Of a DNA stretch of 64,000 nucleotides, positions 37,204 through 50,900 are shown in pieces. Position numbers and translations under genes: made by a program. The notes below the pieces were generated by a model. The model was given only the letters and a program-made list of their open reading frames with translations, ran no database searches and was not told the origin of the DNA. This DNA is from Acanthaster planci. Its lineage: Eukaryota > Echinodermata > Asteroidea > Valvatida > Acanthasteridae. The DNA is taken from the NCBI RefSeq assembly GCF_001949145.1, contig NW_019091368.1, forward strand, positions 1,032,028-1,096,027. The letters run 5' to 3'. Every line of letters starts with the position of its first letter. The first letter of the stretch is position 1.

Positions 37204-40200
37204 AGAAATTTGTTTATACTCTTAGCACATTTTTACCGTATAAGTTTCACATTGTGCCCAAGTTCTTTCAGCTCAAAAGTCTCCTACAACAAATCATTGA
37301 TATCGTCAATGCGGTTTCGAAAAAAAACCAACAAAAAACAGCAACAGCAAGAACAAACAAAAACACGGGACTGCCATAGTGGTTTTGACATCTTAATCGT
37401 TTTGTCACTGTCAGCTGTTTTCAGGTGTTTTCAAAAGACTATAATTTGCCCCGCTCGAAACTTGATTGGTCGTCGTCTAGAAACGAAAACGTGGAATGTA
37501 TTCAAGGGGAAACATGACTGCCATGAATACATGAGGTGTGTATTAATACAGAACCTGTCAAAAGAGAAGGGGGAAACCAAACAAGAGGAGAGATGGTGAA
37601 AAGACGGTATGCATACAGCCAAAAATGCAATTTGGATCAATGAGTTCAGTTTTAGAAATTGAATAGAAAGCAGTTTGTTATCGTGTTGGTTGAGATGACA
37701 TGGTGTATATCACCTAGGTGATAACAATCTCTGAAAAGCTTAAGCCTGAATTCAGACAGAAACAAACAAAAATAAACACAAGAAGCAACAAAGCAAAATA
37801 TAAAAAACAAAAAACAAAACAAGAAAACCAAACCAAACAAAAAGACTGGAGCAAAGTCATGCCAAAGCATATATTTACCCAAGGGCAACATAAAACCTTT
37901 ACAAAGCAACGATACAACAGCCTTCACTTTCTTCCGGGAGCCTATCTGTCGAGGGAATCGCCAAAAGGCCGCCGCAGAAGCAGGATATAACTCAATCTGG
38001 TTTAATTATGCCATAAAGTGATTAATCACCGATTACATTAGTTCCACTTGACCCAGCAAAGCGCCGGGGACAGGTTGCAGAGTTTTCCCCCGTCCAACGC
38101 GTTCCGGGCTACTGGCAGCACACACCCTCAGCATTTACGAGGTATTAAAATCGCCGCCTAGGCGCTTGGAACAGTAGGGGAGCAAAAAGGAGCGATCGGG
38201 TCTTGGACGACGATGACGCATCCTTGGACAGACCATCGGCGTCCCACGTCATGAGTCGAGGAGTTTCAAGAAGAAGCAAAGCTGTTACAACAAAACTGAC
38301 TAATCGAAATTGACCAAAATTCAAAGGATAGTAAAAAAACCTAATGTTAACAACATCTGAAAAAAGTCCTCCAAATAAAGTAAGAAAACAAAGAAGTCAC
38401 ATAAAACAGTGCAGAAAAACAGCAAAATGAAAGGTATAATTCTTTATAGAAATTTCATTTATCAAGTTTTATTAGTGTTTTGGATGAATCTCGGTTCTTC
38501 GAAAGGCCAAGTAATATATCGAAAAAAATTAACCCTTGCTTCAGCATGCCAAAAAAACAAAACAATCAGTGTAAAGCTCTTTCGCGGGTCTTTTCTGAAA
38601 ACACCTAAATCTCTCCCTCAATTGAGCAGCTATCCTGCGGCGTTTCCAGCTCCCTGCGCCGACCGAGCGGGTAGGTTCTCCCTCTAACCCCCGGGTGGCC
38701 CCGCGTATATGTACTGGGCACAGCTTGCCCGCCGGGATGTTTGCCTTGTCGACTTCTGGAGTACCGGATAATCGAGAAATAACGAGAGAAATTGGTGTGA
38801 GATCTCTCAACTAACAAGGGGGATTGAAGATGATGATGTGAGCTGTACCAGCGCTTGCTCGATACGAGAAGATGATTATGGTGTTGACGATGAAGGGTGC
38901 ATTGGCATCCCCCCTCCCGTGCAATGAAGCCGAACCTGCCACGCCAGCCAAGTCAAGCGAGTGTCCCGGTCTCCCCACAGCCCGTTGTGCCTGCTTAATC
39001 CTCGGGCCCGTGAGGGAACGTGGCGGGCAACCGCCGCGCAAATCAAATATCACTCACCCAATGTGATTGATTGGGATTGATTTCGTTTTGTTTGGATTGG
39101 CTTTTTCTACGCCGGGGCTCGGCATTCCTCCCTGGGTAATTCACCGACAAGGGACTCAAAGAAAAAAAGAAGGGAGCAAAACCCAGGGATGTCCACTCTA
39201 TCAGAAGCGTGCGCGGCACTCCAGCAGACCGTAAACACTGCCTCATCAAATACGCAATCTAACAAATTGAATTGTGAAGTCTCTCACGCCCAAGGTGTAG
39301 GTTTGCGCTCTCGTGGCGCGCTCGTTTAGTTTTTCCATGTTTTTTTCCCCTCCATGAAAAAACCAAGACGAATCTGACAGTTCTATACCCTCGGAGAGGC
39401 TTTGCTCACTGCCTGACATGCACGAGTGAGCATTAGGGAATCTCGTGTTCTAAGTCTGTGTAACCGATCCTCAAGACCCGTAAAAGACGCGAAAGGAGCA
39501 CAGAAGCAGTTTTTCCTTCTCCCGGCATGGTTTGTGCGGAGTATTCGCAGAAATACAGATTACGTTAGGTTGACATAGTAGGCAAACTATGCAACATCGA
39601 AAATAGTATAAAAAAAACAGCCAAAATCCCCATAAATTTCACAAACAAGCTGTTCAACTTTGCTTTAAAAAACAACAATTTGTTGTTAATGTGTTCTGCA
39701 TGCTCAGCAGCAGTATCATTTTGAACACAACGATTTGAGCCGGCTGAAGCAGGAAATGAAATTTAACTTGTTTATGCGTACAACGAGCAACATTTTGGTA
39801 TAATTTGTAAGTACATGTACTTACGTGTCATGAGCTTTCACGGCCTGTTTGTTACCAGATCTATTTGAATATCTAAAGTGACCCAAAAGTAAAAAAAAAA
39901 ATTCCACTTTTTTTTTTATAGCAAATTAGGAATATAACTTGGTATCGCGGAGAGCTGATCAAGTGTCACAGGTGCAATGAATCGGCTGCTTCAAAAGGCC
40001 CGTGTCGTGAGATTTGGAAGTTCCGGTGTTCTGATGTTTTCATCTTTCATTACATGAGATCCTAATACGTCATGTCATACTTGCACAAGATTGTACTAAG
40101 GGAAAGTGCACGAATGAACTGACTGCTGCATAGGGTTACGGATCACGCTTTACATTATGCATGTATTGGATTTTCATCAAGGTACTAGGTGCTCCTTTCC

Positions 40201-43200
40201 TGTTTCTCGCTAGAGTCGTGGTTTGTAAGAAACAGAAGGTGAGCACCCGTTCTGTGACATCAGATTGCGACAGTGGACGGGGGGGGTCGGTGGATCAAGA
40301 CCTCGTAATCAGGAACTTGTCATCTATATACCCGACCCGTCATCCTTTTTACCCTGATCGTACACGCGCACCGGGGGGGAAGACACGGACAGCGGAACGC
40401 GGTGTGGGTATCTGCCCGCTCCCTTCTTTCCCGTTTCCCCGGGGCGTTTGTACTTATACACCCCGGCTGGCCGGCCGGCGAGAGCCGAGTCAGCCCCGGC
40501 CGGCTGGGCTGCAAAATGAACCGCCAAGATGATTATCACGCGGCGCTCCATCTCCGCGCTCCTCCCCACTTTCCCAGATACTCCAACCCTCTTGATACCT
40601 TATCTTGACGGAGGCGACACCCAGATAGCAAAGGGGAGACGGAAATGTATAAAACAAGGCACAGCTATAAAAAAAGATGACATATGTACTATCCTGAAGC
40701 GTATAAGACCGAACGCACTTTCCAATTCAAGTGAATGACAGCAAGTCGCGATAGTGTGAAGATAGCAACGAAAGATATCCACATGCTAACAAGGGGGACA
40801 AAATACACGACAGGGACTTGACAGGCGACACAAAAATAAAGATTAGGCCTATGCGTGAAAGACGATCCTTTTAAAACCAACATAAATTATACCCGAGCCG
40901 ATTTCTTCGTTTTAAACTATGCTCTTGCATTCTTTTTATTTCGTATCAGTACAATTCATTCTTTACACGATGAACCTATAACCTCACATCTTTCTTGGTG
41001 TTTTTTGGGGGAGGGGGCGGGCAATACCGACACACGGACGTGTCGTCTAGCACAAAAAAAGGGCTAAAAAGGAAAATAAAGATGAACATGTAGAGAGTTT
41101 CACCCTTTGGGATAAACTCACTGCGGCAAGATTATACCCCTATACATGAAATATGAGCTCCTTTAATACGGATACTGAAGCGACGCTTCGACAAAAAAAA
41201 AAAAAAAATCCGGAGAAGCACCGCTCCTCTTGTACAAGGTACACCTGTACCTCATCGCAGCGTGCCGCGGTGAAGCGGTGCGCACGCGGGACTCGGTCCC
41301 CCTGGATCGCCCCCAAATCGAAATTTGATTTGATTCTGGCCGAGTGAGGGGTCTTAAAGCGACACGATTAATCAACAATGCCGAGCAATTTCATCTGCTG
41401 TAACACTGCAACAACAATTTTCACGGAGGGTTGACACTCGGCTCGAGTGGAGGGGGGGGGACGAAGCAATGGGAGAGACAGCGACTTGGATCCTATCACG
41501 GCAGCGTGATTATGCCAAGTGATGGCGGGGACAATTAGAAAAATTGCCGGTGCAGGATTGCTCTAGCCCCGCCAGGGCATATAATTTCCCCCCGTCCAGG
41601 CCGACGTATACCGCGCCAAAACCAATCCCGGGTATATGCACCCAACATGAAGCAGTCTTTTTTTTTTTTTTTTTGGCTCAAGCCTATAGTTCCCCCTATT
41701 TCCCAAAGTGTTCCTCGCTCGGGAATTCCAAGAGGACCGCAGATTATAACCCCGGGTACTTATTAATTTCATTGCACGATAAAGCAGCGCGCGTCACGGA
41801 GCAGCGGTACTGGGCGTCTTCTCAAACCTTTGACTTATTTTTTTTTCAATACACTTTCCGTGCAGTGCACTCTATACACATAAACGCTTTATAATACATT
41901 ACAAACCAAACAATTTCCGGTCACTCAAAACAAAGTACAATATCAATTAAAAGAGAACCAAATAAACGATGTACCGGAACATAATCTCAAAATCTACCGA
42001 CATTTCACGAGTAGCAAAAGGGCAATGCTGACTACTGTAACTTTGAAGGTCTAAAGTTTGCAATTGTTACATTGCTAAGTTCATATGAAAATAGTAATTG
42101 GTGGTCAGATTTCAAATTGATTCACGAATCAACAAAATAATTCGTCCACCTCATCAATAAACATTAGCCAGAAAGACAAAAGGGGATGTCGGTCGAGAAA
42201 ATATACTTTTGCCTAGATGAGCTTGAAATAAAACTTCGTTCACTTAATTTTTTGATATTAAGTAAATTTCATTTCCCAAATTAGTCGGCCTATGTACAGC
42301 TCTAAGTTGATGGGTAATTCTGGGAAAAAGTCTTGCACCGAAAGAATATTTCTATGGTGAACGAATAAAACCTATATGTAACCACTTTATATTTACGCTG
42401 CACAGTGTGAATTTGCTAACTCCCCTTTACTAGCATACTACATAGGCCTAGCATAATGCAGGGTTAATGTACAGTTGTTCAACACATTGCCATTATCAAC
42501 CTTGTGACGTTTGGAATGAACATTCCATTCAACAAAAGCAACCGAAGTTTGTTCCAACACAAAAAAAATCGACCTGCATATTACATATATTTACAAATTA
42601 ACTTAGTATTTGCGGTAAATCTTTGAGTTGCTTAAAACCTATTTCCTTTTTTTCTCCTGCTGCATGTACATGTATATACATAGCAATTTTATACATCCTG
42701 TCCAGTTGCGGCTAATCTATAAGGTTGGCCGTCCTCTTTCCATTCATTTCACAGGAAGACGGTTATTCATAACACATCACCATTTCTCAGCTTCCCAATA
42801 GTAAATACACACGTTGCACGTGTAAATCTGCATACACGATACTTTATATATACATGTATATATACATACACACAAATATCTTGGCCAAACCGTCAATCAC
42901 GTGAAGATATCTGATCGATATCATATTTATACATTGCTCATACAGGTTACGTAACGTTATCTTGTTTCGTACTTATTTTTCCTCCTCTTGTGATAGCTAT
43001 AGCCAGTGTCACGGGTGCATTAATTAGATAAAAGGCACTGAAGTTTGCTTTGGTGTCACAGTGGTGCAACCCCGGCATTCGCTGGGGAAAAAAAGGCAGA
43101 ACTTTTATAATTCAGGCAAAGGAGTGCGGATCAGGAGAGATACAGTCGCCGATTCCCGGCTCTGTGCAGCACGAAAAAACAGTCCGCAGCGTGGGAGCAA

Positions 43201-44312
43201 GAACGGCTGGCTAACTATAAGCAGTATCAAATCATGATCCTCGGCCGAGGTGGCAACATTTAGTTTGATAAGGCTCTCTACAGGTCTCCACCGACCACGC
43301 ACACGACATCAAATCGGTTCATTTATGCCAATAGTAAAAGTACTATAAACCAATTGCAATGCTTCGAACAAAAATGAACTTGAAAAGTAAGAGGCACACC
43401 AATCTGCTCTGCTTTCATACTACGCCCAACCCTGACGGCTCTGAACATAGTCTTCGATCACATTGTGGTTGATGTAAACCCACTTTAACCATGACCAATG
43501 AACAAACCACCCCTTCAGTCAAAACAAGTTGTCCTAAAATGCGTACCTACTTGCTATACAAATATTAATGCCACTCCCTAACTCTTCCTTTTACATCCAG
43601 GGAAAGATGGCTTTTCTCGATCAAGTTCCTTACCCAAAGCAGTCAGCCTAAACAAAGCTGCTGGTTAACGAGCTACAACCCAGAAAATACAACCAACACC
43701 CCGCTCACTTCTCTCATTTACATCCATGTCAGTCTCTACACATCCCAGCTCCATAAAGACACACAAAACGTCACAGAATACCCCCAACACACCCAAGTAT
43801 GATCCACAGATTTGCCCAAAGCATACTTCTAAAAATTCAGTGTCACTGCAACCCTTAACCATCGAATAAAAAATAAATTCTAGCGGTCTCCACAGGCCAA
43901 GCCTTGACTTTTACCGTTCTGAACAAAGCACAACTATTTGTACGGTCCCCAATCTATCACAAGTCATGGAAATATATATAGAATTTTGTCATTGTTGTGA
44001 GAGGAGGAAGAAGGGGAAAAAACCCTTGTGAATGAGCTCGGACAAGAGATAATATTTCCCTTGCCTTTAATGGCCTGTCTATTCTCAATGGAGAATTCAC
44101 CCAAATGATACACAGGAAGTACGCGTGCATTATTCAAAAATCAACCACCAAAATCCTGCGTTATGATACTGTTTTTTAACAGATCCACTCAGCAAGATAC
44201 TGCCCTTACATTTGCATGAATAACAAATCCCAGGCCGAACCCTAAGTGCCTGCGATGTGGGATAGAGAAAAAGGAAAAGAAAGAAACAAACCCAGAAAAA
44301 AAACCCCATACT
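37204..44312. other. otx-EHBP1 interval, segment 4: no recognisable gene
   Basis: CpG-rich stretches lie at about 38.04-38.25, 38.6-39.05, 40.2-40.6 and 41.2-41.75 kb. The rest is AT-rich with simple runs (T17 at 41658-41674) and TACATGTA words near 42.66 and 42.85 kb. No exon pair with coding character was found on either strand. Confidence 0.45.
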
Positions 44313-44907
44313 TTTAATGATGCGTTGAGCGAGTGGAGCAGTCGGCCGGGCGGAAACAGTGGGCGCCCAGGCGTGAGACACGAGCGTTGATTGAAAGCCA
44401 GAATAACGAAGGAGGAGGCAGCCTGAGCGGCCAACCACGAAAATGCCTAGAAATCACTCCAATGTCAGCATCTCCCCCCCACACCTCTTTATAGCATGGG
44501 TTGTTGTCAAGAACATGTCACCTCCTCAGCAACAAAGTCCCAATTGGCTGCTTCTCAATCGATGCCCTCCAAAATGTTGCCAAATTGGTCACTATTACAA
44601 TGGGAATTTGAAGGAGACAGTAGACTTGCTCAAATTAACCCACTCTGTACCGCACTGTACTTGTTATTCTGTATCTGAGTGCGGCTTTAACTAAACGATC
44701 CTATATGGTTGCTTTGGGGTTGGTGAAACATTAAACATGCACCTAGTCAACCCCCGGGAAACTTAACCAGGGAACTTCAAAATTCACTCAACTTCAAGAT
44801 TCCATAATTAATGAATGCTAAAGATCCTCAAATCTTATAAGCATTGTCTGCATTGCCCGCAAGAAGGGACCTGGCACCCTGACTTCTCACACTGCAGTTC
44901 TGTGTTG
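44313..44907 (-). other. ehbp1: Probable EHBP1 3' UTR
   Basis: This is the sequence downstream of the EHBP1 stop. No AATAAA was seen on the minus strand in the first 1.5 kb. The nearest variant poly(A) signal is ATTAAA at 44318-44313, which would give a 3' UTR of about 0.6 kb. The extent is a guess from this motif alone. Confidence 0.25.
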
Positions 44908-44989
44908 CTACTGTATGGAGCACTTCTCCTCCTTTCGTTTGCGTCTTCTCTGCAGCATGTTGTCCAAGTATTCTGCCTCCTCCTCAGCC
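44908..44989 (-). CDS. ehbp1: EHBP1 terminal exon with CaaX box
   Basis: 82 nt of coding sequence, starting in phase 2 and ending in TAG (44910-44908). Acceptor CTTATTCCCAG|GGC. It encodes [20 protein letters not shown] followed by EEKCSIQ. The polybasic RRRKRK tract plus the terminal CSIQ makes a CaaX prenylation signal next to a membrane-binding basic patch. A CaaX end is known for EHBP1 and supports the orthology call. Gln in the last position favours farnesylation by general CaaX rules. Confidence 0.93.
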
Positions 44990-47900
44990 CTGGGAATAAG
45001 GAAGAGCAGAATGGTTGGAAAAACATATTTACCTTTTGATCTCCTCTTTTTTTTTTTAAAAGAATGGCAGCCTGATGATGCTGCCACGGGGGCTTAGAAT
45101 CATGTCTGATAACAGCAATTAAGGAGAAACAAATGGATTTCTGCTCCGCTCTCCGTAATCAAAGCAGGTCCCCCGGACTTTATTCTGACGCTTTAATGGG
45201 TTCGGCATTTTCTGGAACATCTGATCCGGGAGCCCTCTATCAACTATTTATTGTAATTTGACTGTAAACCGGCAACGGTGCACCAAGCTGAGGAGCTTGG
45301 CTCCCTTCCATAATGTGCGCTGACACAAGGAGGTCGGTAGCCTGCGTCCAGCATGCGCACGCACTAAGTCCGTAATAACATGCCTCCCTGGTGTACTATT
45401 TCACCGATACACCGGTACCCATCAAAGGCCAAATAATAAGAATCAGAGCTGTGCTCGTGCTCCACCATTAACAATTCATATGCCTCCCCTAATCCTCCTC
45501 ATTAAACTTTTACAAATGCCTTCGTCTGGCCGGGGCCCATGTCTGTTTTTTTTTTTTTCCAGGGCCCTCTCTCTTTTCATTAGCGTTGTTGTCTTCAAAT
45601 TGGACGGAAGACTTAAGGACTGCTGGACAAGCAACGGTGGAGGCCAGGAAGGTATTCTGTAAATATGCTTCCCCTTCGACAGACATTTTGCCATTTGTGG
45701 CATGCAATCACATTCTACCCATCCTTTTGATTTCCAAATGATTGATGCCCTGGCTGTCTGGAAAAGAAGGGAAAAAATCCCCAAATTGCAGTGCAATCTA
45801 CGACTACAGTAGGTCACTAAGGGGCCGTTGGGACTCCTATCAAATATGTAATGGGAGATTTTCAAATGGCGCATCACTCACAAGATTTGTCAAAGTGTGT
45901 GAGAGAGAAACAGAAACTGATTTATTACCAGAATGCATTATTGAAAAAAATATGAAAAGCCCTGTATTCCCCACAACTTAGAAAAAAAAAAAAAAAAACT
46001 TGTTTCATAAGAATCCCACACAAAAAGATCGCTATCAACCCCACCATGAAATAGACAAGAGAAAGTCGGCTAACTTCACTGGGGTTGAATGGGCCAGGAT
46101 AACAGCCCAGGGGCAAGCTAAATTGTTGCAGAAGAAAAGCGAGCGAGTTCAGCGGAGGGGTTTACAGGAGGTTGCTTCCAACTGGCAAGCTAGGGTATTC
46201 ACCTCTGAGGGGAGCTACAGGGGAAAAATCACCGGACAAAAACCATTCACGACAGCAGAAACTCTGCAGTCTGTTTTTGGCAGTTACAAAATATACGCCA
46301 CTGGTCCGGGATCATCAAACCACATGGCCGAGAGAAGAACAGGTATGCACTTTATCTGTTCTCTGGACAGACCTTGTGAGCCTGATCAGAAGTTCAATCC
46401 TTGCTGTAATCAACACATTTGCACAATGAAGAAGGGACAGAAATGCAGTGAAGCAAAGCGGCATGTGAAACAGTCTAGGCATGACTAAAACTGAAACTTA
46501 CTCATGCTTTCTGATCCTGATTGGTATAAATACCGAGTTTTGATTCCAGTTCAATGCTGCCAACTCTGAACAACTTTGAACAGCACTTATTGAAGTATAC
46601 TTGTAAAATTCTGAGGTAAACAACACCAGGACTTACACAGTAGAGTGTCCACAGTAATCCGTGATTATTATAATAATATACAGCATGCTATCTCTTATTG
46701 ATACTTAAATTATGAAGTATAATAAATTCAATTCCAAATTCTTTTTTTGGTTAACTGCTGGAATGAGTCTACTCAATTACTCACTCTCTCTCCTGAGCGT
46801 CCAGTTGCTGGACCAGTTCGTCTCGCTTGTTGACCAGGATGACCAGATCTTCCAGGAGTAGCTGCTCCCGTTTTCTCTCCTCTTCCGTCTTCTGCCAATC
46901 TGCCAAGAGATGACAATACCACCATGAGATTCTTCCAGCCCCCAAAATACTTTACAAAATTGTTCCAAATAATCAGCATACAAGACAAACAATTTTAGGA
47001 ATGTCCATTCTCTGAACACTACTCCTCTCAGACATCACGCAAGATTTATTTAGTGCAGTTTGCAAACTTCTCTGCCTGTTTCTTAGGAACTGCGTCGCTT
47101 CCTTTCACGCCCTCCAACCTTCCAGGGAGCTCATTCTCCCCTCCTTACCTTCAATCTCCATCATCTTCCTCAGCTCCCGATTCAGCATCTCAAATTTCCT
47201 CTCCAAGTCATGTTCCTTCTCCCTAGGTGGTTGGGGGAGAGACCGCATCAAGATAAAACAAAGATGCAAATTTGATTAGATGCGCCTAGGCATTTAAGAG
47301 GGTCTCTAGTACATCACGACTTGGAGAGAAAAACCCCACGAAATAATAATTTGAGGGACTCCCTTATGCAATTATGTCAATTTTGACGGAGATTTCTCCA
47401 CGGGCCACTTGGACTCTGTTCTTGGGGAGACATGGCCAGTTACATTAAAGCTGAGGGTGAAGGAGCAAAAGAATCCAGGAAGTACAAAATTAACTTGATG
47501 AGATTTGCTGTGATCATTTTCTGGGTTTCAGCTGGGCTTTAACTACCAATGGATTGATCAAGTTCTATTTCATTGTAAGAAGTACATTGAAAACACTAAG
47601 AGGGTTAGGTTTTCAATGTCTGTTCATGTTTGTTAAGAGAACAAAAACACTAACATGAACATTCACACACCAACACACCACACCAAAAAGTCAGCAGAGA
47701 GGGCAGGGTTTGATGGACTGATTTGCCAACGACTGCAGACTTTCATGGGGGATATCTCGTCAGCGCCATATGGGCTTCGTAGCCTACACACTCAGCAGTT
47801 CCAGCTGAGACAGGGCCCCGGTGGACTCAGGGGCCAATACCGCACAGCCCCGCTACAAGCCAAAGGGGGGGAGGGGGGATGGAACGCTCAATGGGCTCCC

Positions 47901-50900
47901 ATGCTGAGCTTACTGTGCCCAACGACCTGCCAAGTACTACCACCGCTTTGCATTCACTCGCCAGACAATTGAGGCAACACCGCTAATCCATCTCAATTGA
48001 ACCGCGCACAAAAAGTCACTAACAATGTCGGAGACATTTCATTTTCAGAAGGCAGCGGCTTGCTATCGCTACAAGACTTCAAAGTCCCTTTTTTCCCCTT
48101 TCCTTCGTGGTGGTGTGAGTGTGTTGACAAATGCCCTGAAGCGAAATGGGCCCCTATTCATGAGGCTTGAAAATTGAATATTACCACATTTACTGTTATC
48201 AAATTGGGATATGAGTATTTATGGGGCCCGACTGAAAGTCAAGGACAATAAGACGGAAATTGCAAAATAATCAGACGAAGTGCTTTTGTAAAACCACTTC
48301 AATCAAGTTTAATGAAGGCAGCAAGACATCTTGCAGTCTGCTCTAGAAAGAACGTTTTGAATACAATTTTGTTTTACTGAATATGTTTCACAATGAACTT
48401 TCCACATAATCACTGAGGCGTCCTTGTGGTCTTCGTTAGACTAAAATTGCCTTTACAAAAAAAACACGAAAAGTCAGTTTCCTTTTTTTTTTTTTACCAA
48501 CACACATGCGCTAGCTGTCTTCCTAACATACTTTTTAGTTGTTCAATGTTGAATTGGCATCTAATCTAAAATGTAAGCAACTTAGCGGGAATGACCACCG
48601 AAACCCCAACGAAAGTATTCTACCTACTATTAATACTTGGAAAAATTCAAATTATTGGAAAAATAATACAGGCGTGCTGTAGGTAGTTTCAGTTCTCTGG
48701 GTTAAAGCTTGCAAAAAAAATAGCAAAATTGTGCAATCATGTACAAAAGAGGGAAAAGGCAGGTTCTTCTCCGAAATGATTTGAAAGGGAGTGTTTACTC
48801 ACTAACAGAGTAGATGCTACTTTTGTTAGTGTTAGGAGGACACGACATAATATCATGAATCTACTGAGCAAAGTATGCTACACACAAAGGAGTTTGCCTA
48901 GCAAGGTGACAAGTTACTGGCCCAAATACCAAGTGATTTGTATTGCTAGCCACTGGACCCATGCTAATTTCTGCTCAGCACGTAAATTCGCTAAGCAATC
49001 TTTTCTACACAGCAGCGCAAGGGGTGCTTTGGCGTGGATCATATGTAGATGGCAACTTACATGGCATTGAGCTGTTCTTCCCGACGGATGAGCGCGTTCT
49101 TCTTGTTCACCAACTCAAACCACTCGTTCATCAGCTGGGCCTCGTCATCCGTACCTGGGGGATCAACATTTGGCGCTATCAGGATTCTGCCCCGATTAGC
49201 TCAAGTTGCCTGCCGTGCCTGTTCCATGGATACAGCCATTTTGATGAAGTCTAACATCCTTCTTCCAGTAGAATTCCTCTACACCACCTGGCACAGTTGA
49301 ACTGTGAACTGGTCCCTTTGTTCCCAGTCTCCAAAGGTCTTAGTTTTAAAATGCATTTAAGCAATGTTCTTTGAATCTAAACCATACAACATGGATGCAT
49401 GTGTATCCACTCAGACACGCATGCATCTTACGTTCATGTATTCCTTGCGTATATATATAATTCTCCCTGGAAAGCAAAAATCAGTACGTGCTTTGAATCA
49501 GCTTAACTTTGCCACTTCCTTGTCGCAATTCCACTTTATTTTGGGGGCACTTAGTGGTTTATAGAATGGGAGAAATCTGTAGCCAAAGTCAAGATAACAT
49601 TCATGGAAGCATGTTATGGTTTGAACGATGGAATCTCTTCCACTGTATTCGGTGTGCATTACGTGAACTCATGCTACTTATTGATGACCAAACATTTGTG
49701 GTTGTTAATGTGTGCACAAATGCACTGATGGCAACAATCAGATCGAACAATCACCAATCCAAGGTGCTTTCCGGATCGGTGGAGGCAAGTTTCCATGTTA
49801 TCTTACCATCCTCCATGGCTTTCCGAAGTGATTTCTCCACAGTGGAGGCTCGCTCATCGATCTGCTTCTGTTCTCTTTCCAGGACGGCGTACTCCCCAAG
49901 AATGTAGTCGTTGGTGTCCATTAACTCCTGAGACAAATACAAAGGAAAGTGAAGTGTTGATTAAAGTGGTAGACGGTGAATACATGTACGCAGGAGGTTT
50001 GCACTGACTTGATAAGTATTGTAACAACAGGCTTACAACTCACAATCACCACTGACTGGAACTCTTAATTCTACTGGGTAACAAAAAATTAAAAAACTCA
50101 ACAGATTCTACCAGAAATCCAATCACCTAGTTGCTGTTCCCAAAACCCACCTCTTCTTCTTCTGTTGCTTTGGTGATCTCTTCTGTGGGCGTGGCCTCCT
50201 CTGCCGTCCGTTCTGACACCTCCTCTTCCTTCACGTTATCATCCTTCGCCTCTTTGTCGTCTGCCACTTCATCAGGCTTAGACTCCGATTCTGGAGTTGA
50301 CGGCATTTCCTCATCTGATCATGGCCCAAAAGGTTGAGGATTATCAAAAACATGGTATACAGGAAAAAAAGATGACTGATATGTGAGACTAACTCAAGTA
50401 AAATGAATCAAGATACCAGAATTTTCTGAGCAAATATTTACATGAAACTATTCTCCTTTGGCATTCTACAGAAGAGAATAGACCTACTGAGGGAATCTGA
50501 TATTTAACATATTATAAAGTTTCACAGCGTTATTCTGCAGTACTCATTAAAATTGGGTTGAGATCTGAAAATTGCTGAAAATCTAACCTTTTGTTTTGTT
50601 TGGGGGAGGTGGTTGCACCAAGTCAGAGAATGACTGAAGAGAGGTTTTCTTCGCCACGCTGCCCCGTGATAATCTCTTTATTGGCTGGTTGTCTGCTGAG
50701 TTGGTAACCGGCGATGCCGGTGCATCTCGTTTTGTGGGTGCCTCAATCTTGTCCCCTGTTCAGTGCAAAACAGCTGATTTATCTGATGTGCCATTTTATG
50801 TGTCTCCATGAAGGATGAACCTCTCTGGTGTTAAGACTACACGTTAGTCTTTGGGTGTTCCACAATATAGTGTGCCACCAAATGTTTGCTACTTTCGGTC

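Noticed and set aside
46000-46488. 162-codon plus-strand open frame inside an EHBP1 intron
   Set aside because: No family resemblance, promoter or splice support. It begins just after an A17 run but shows no retrogene or transposase signature.
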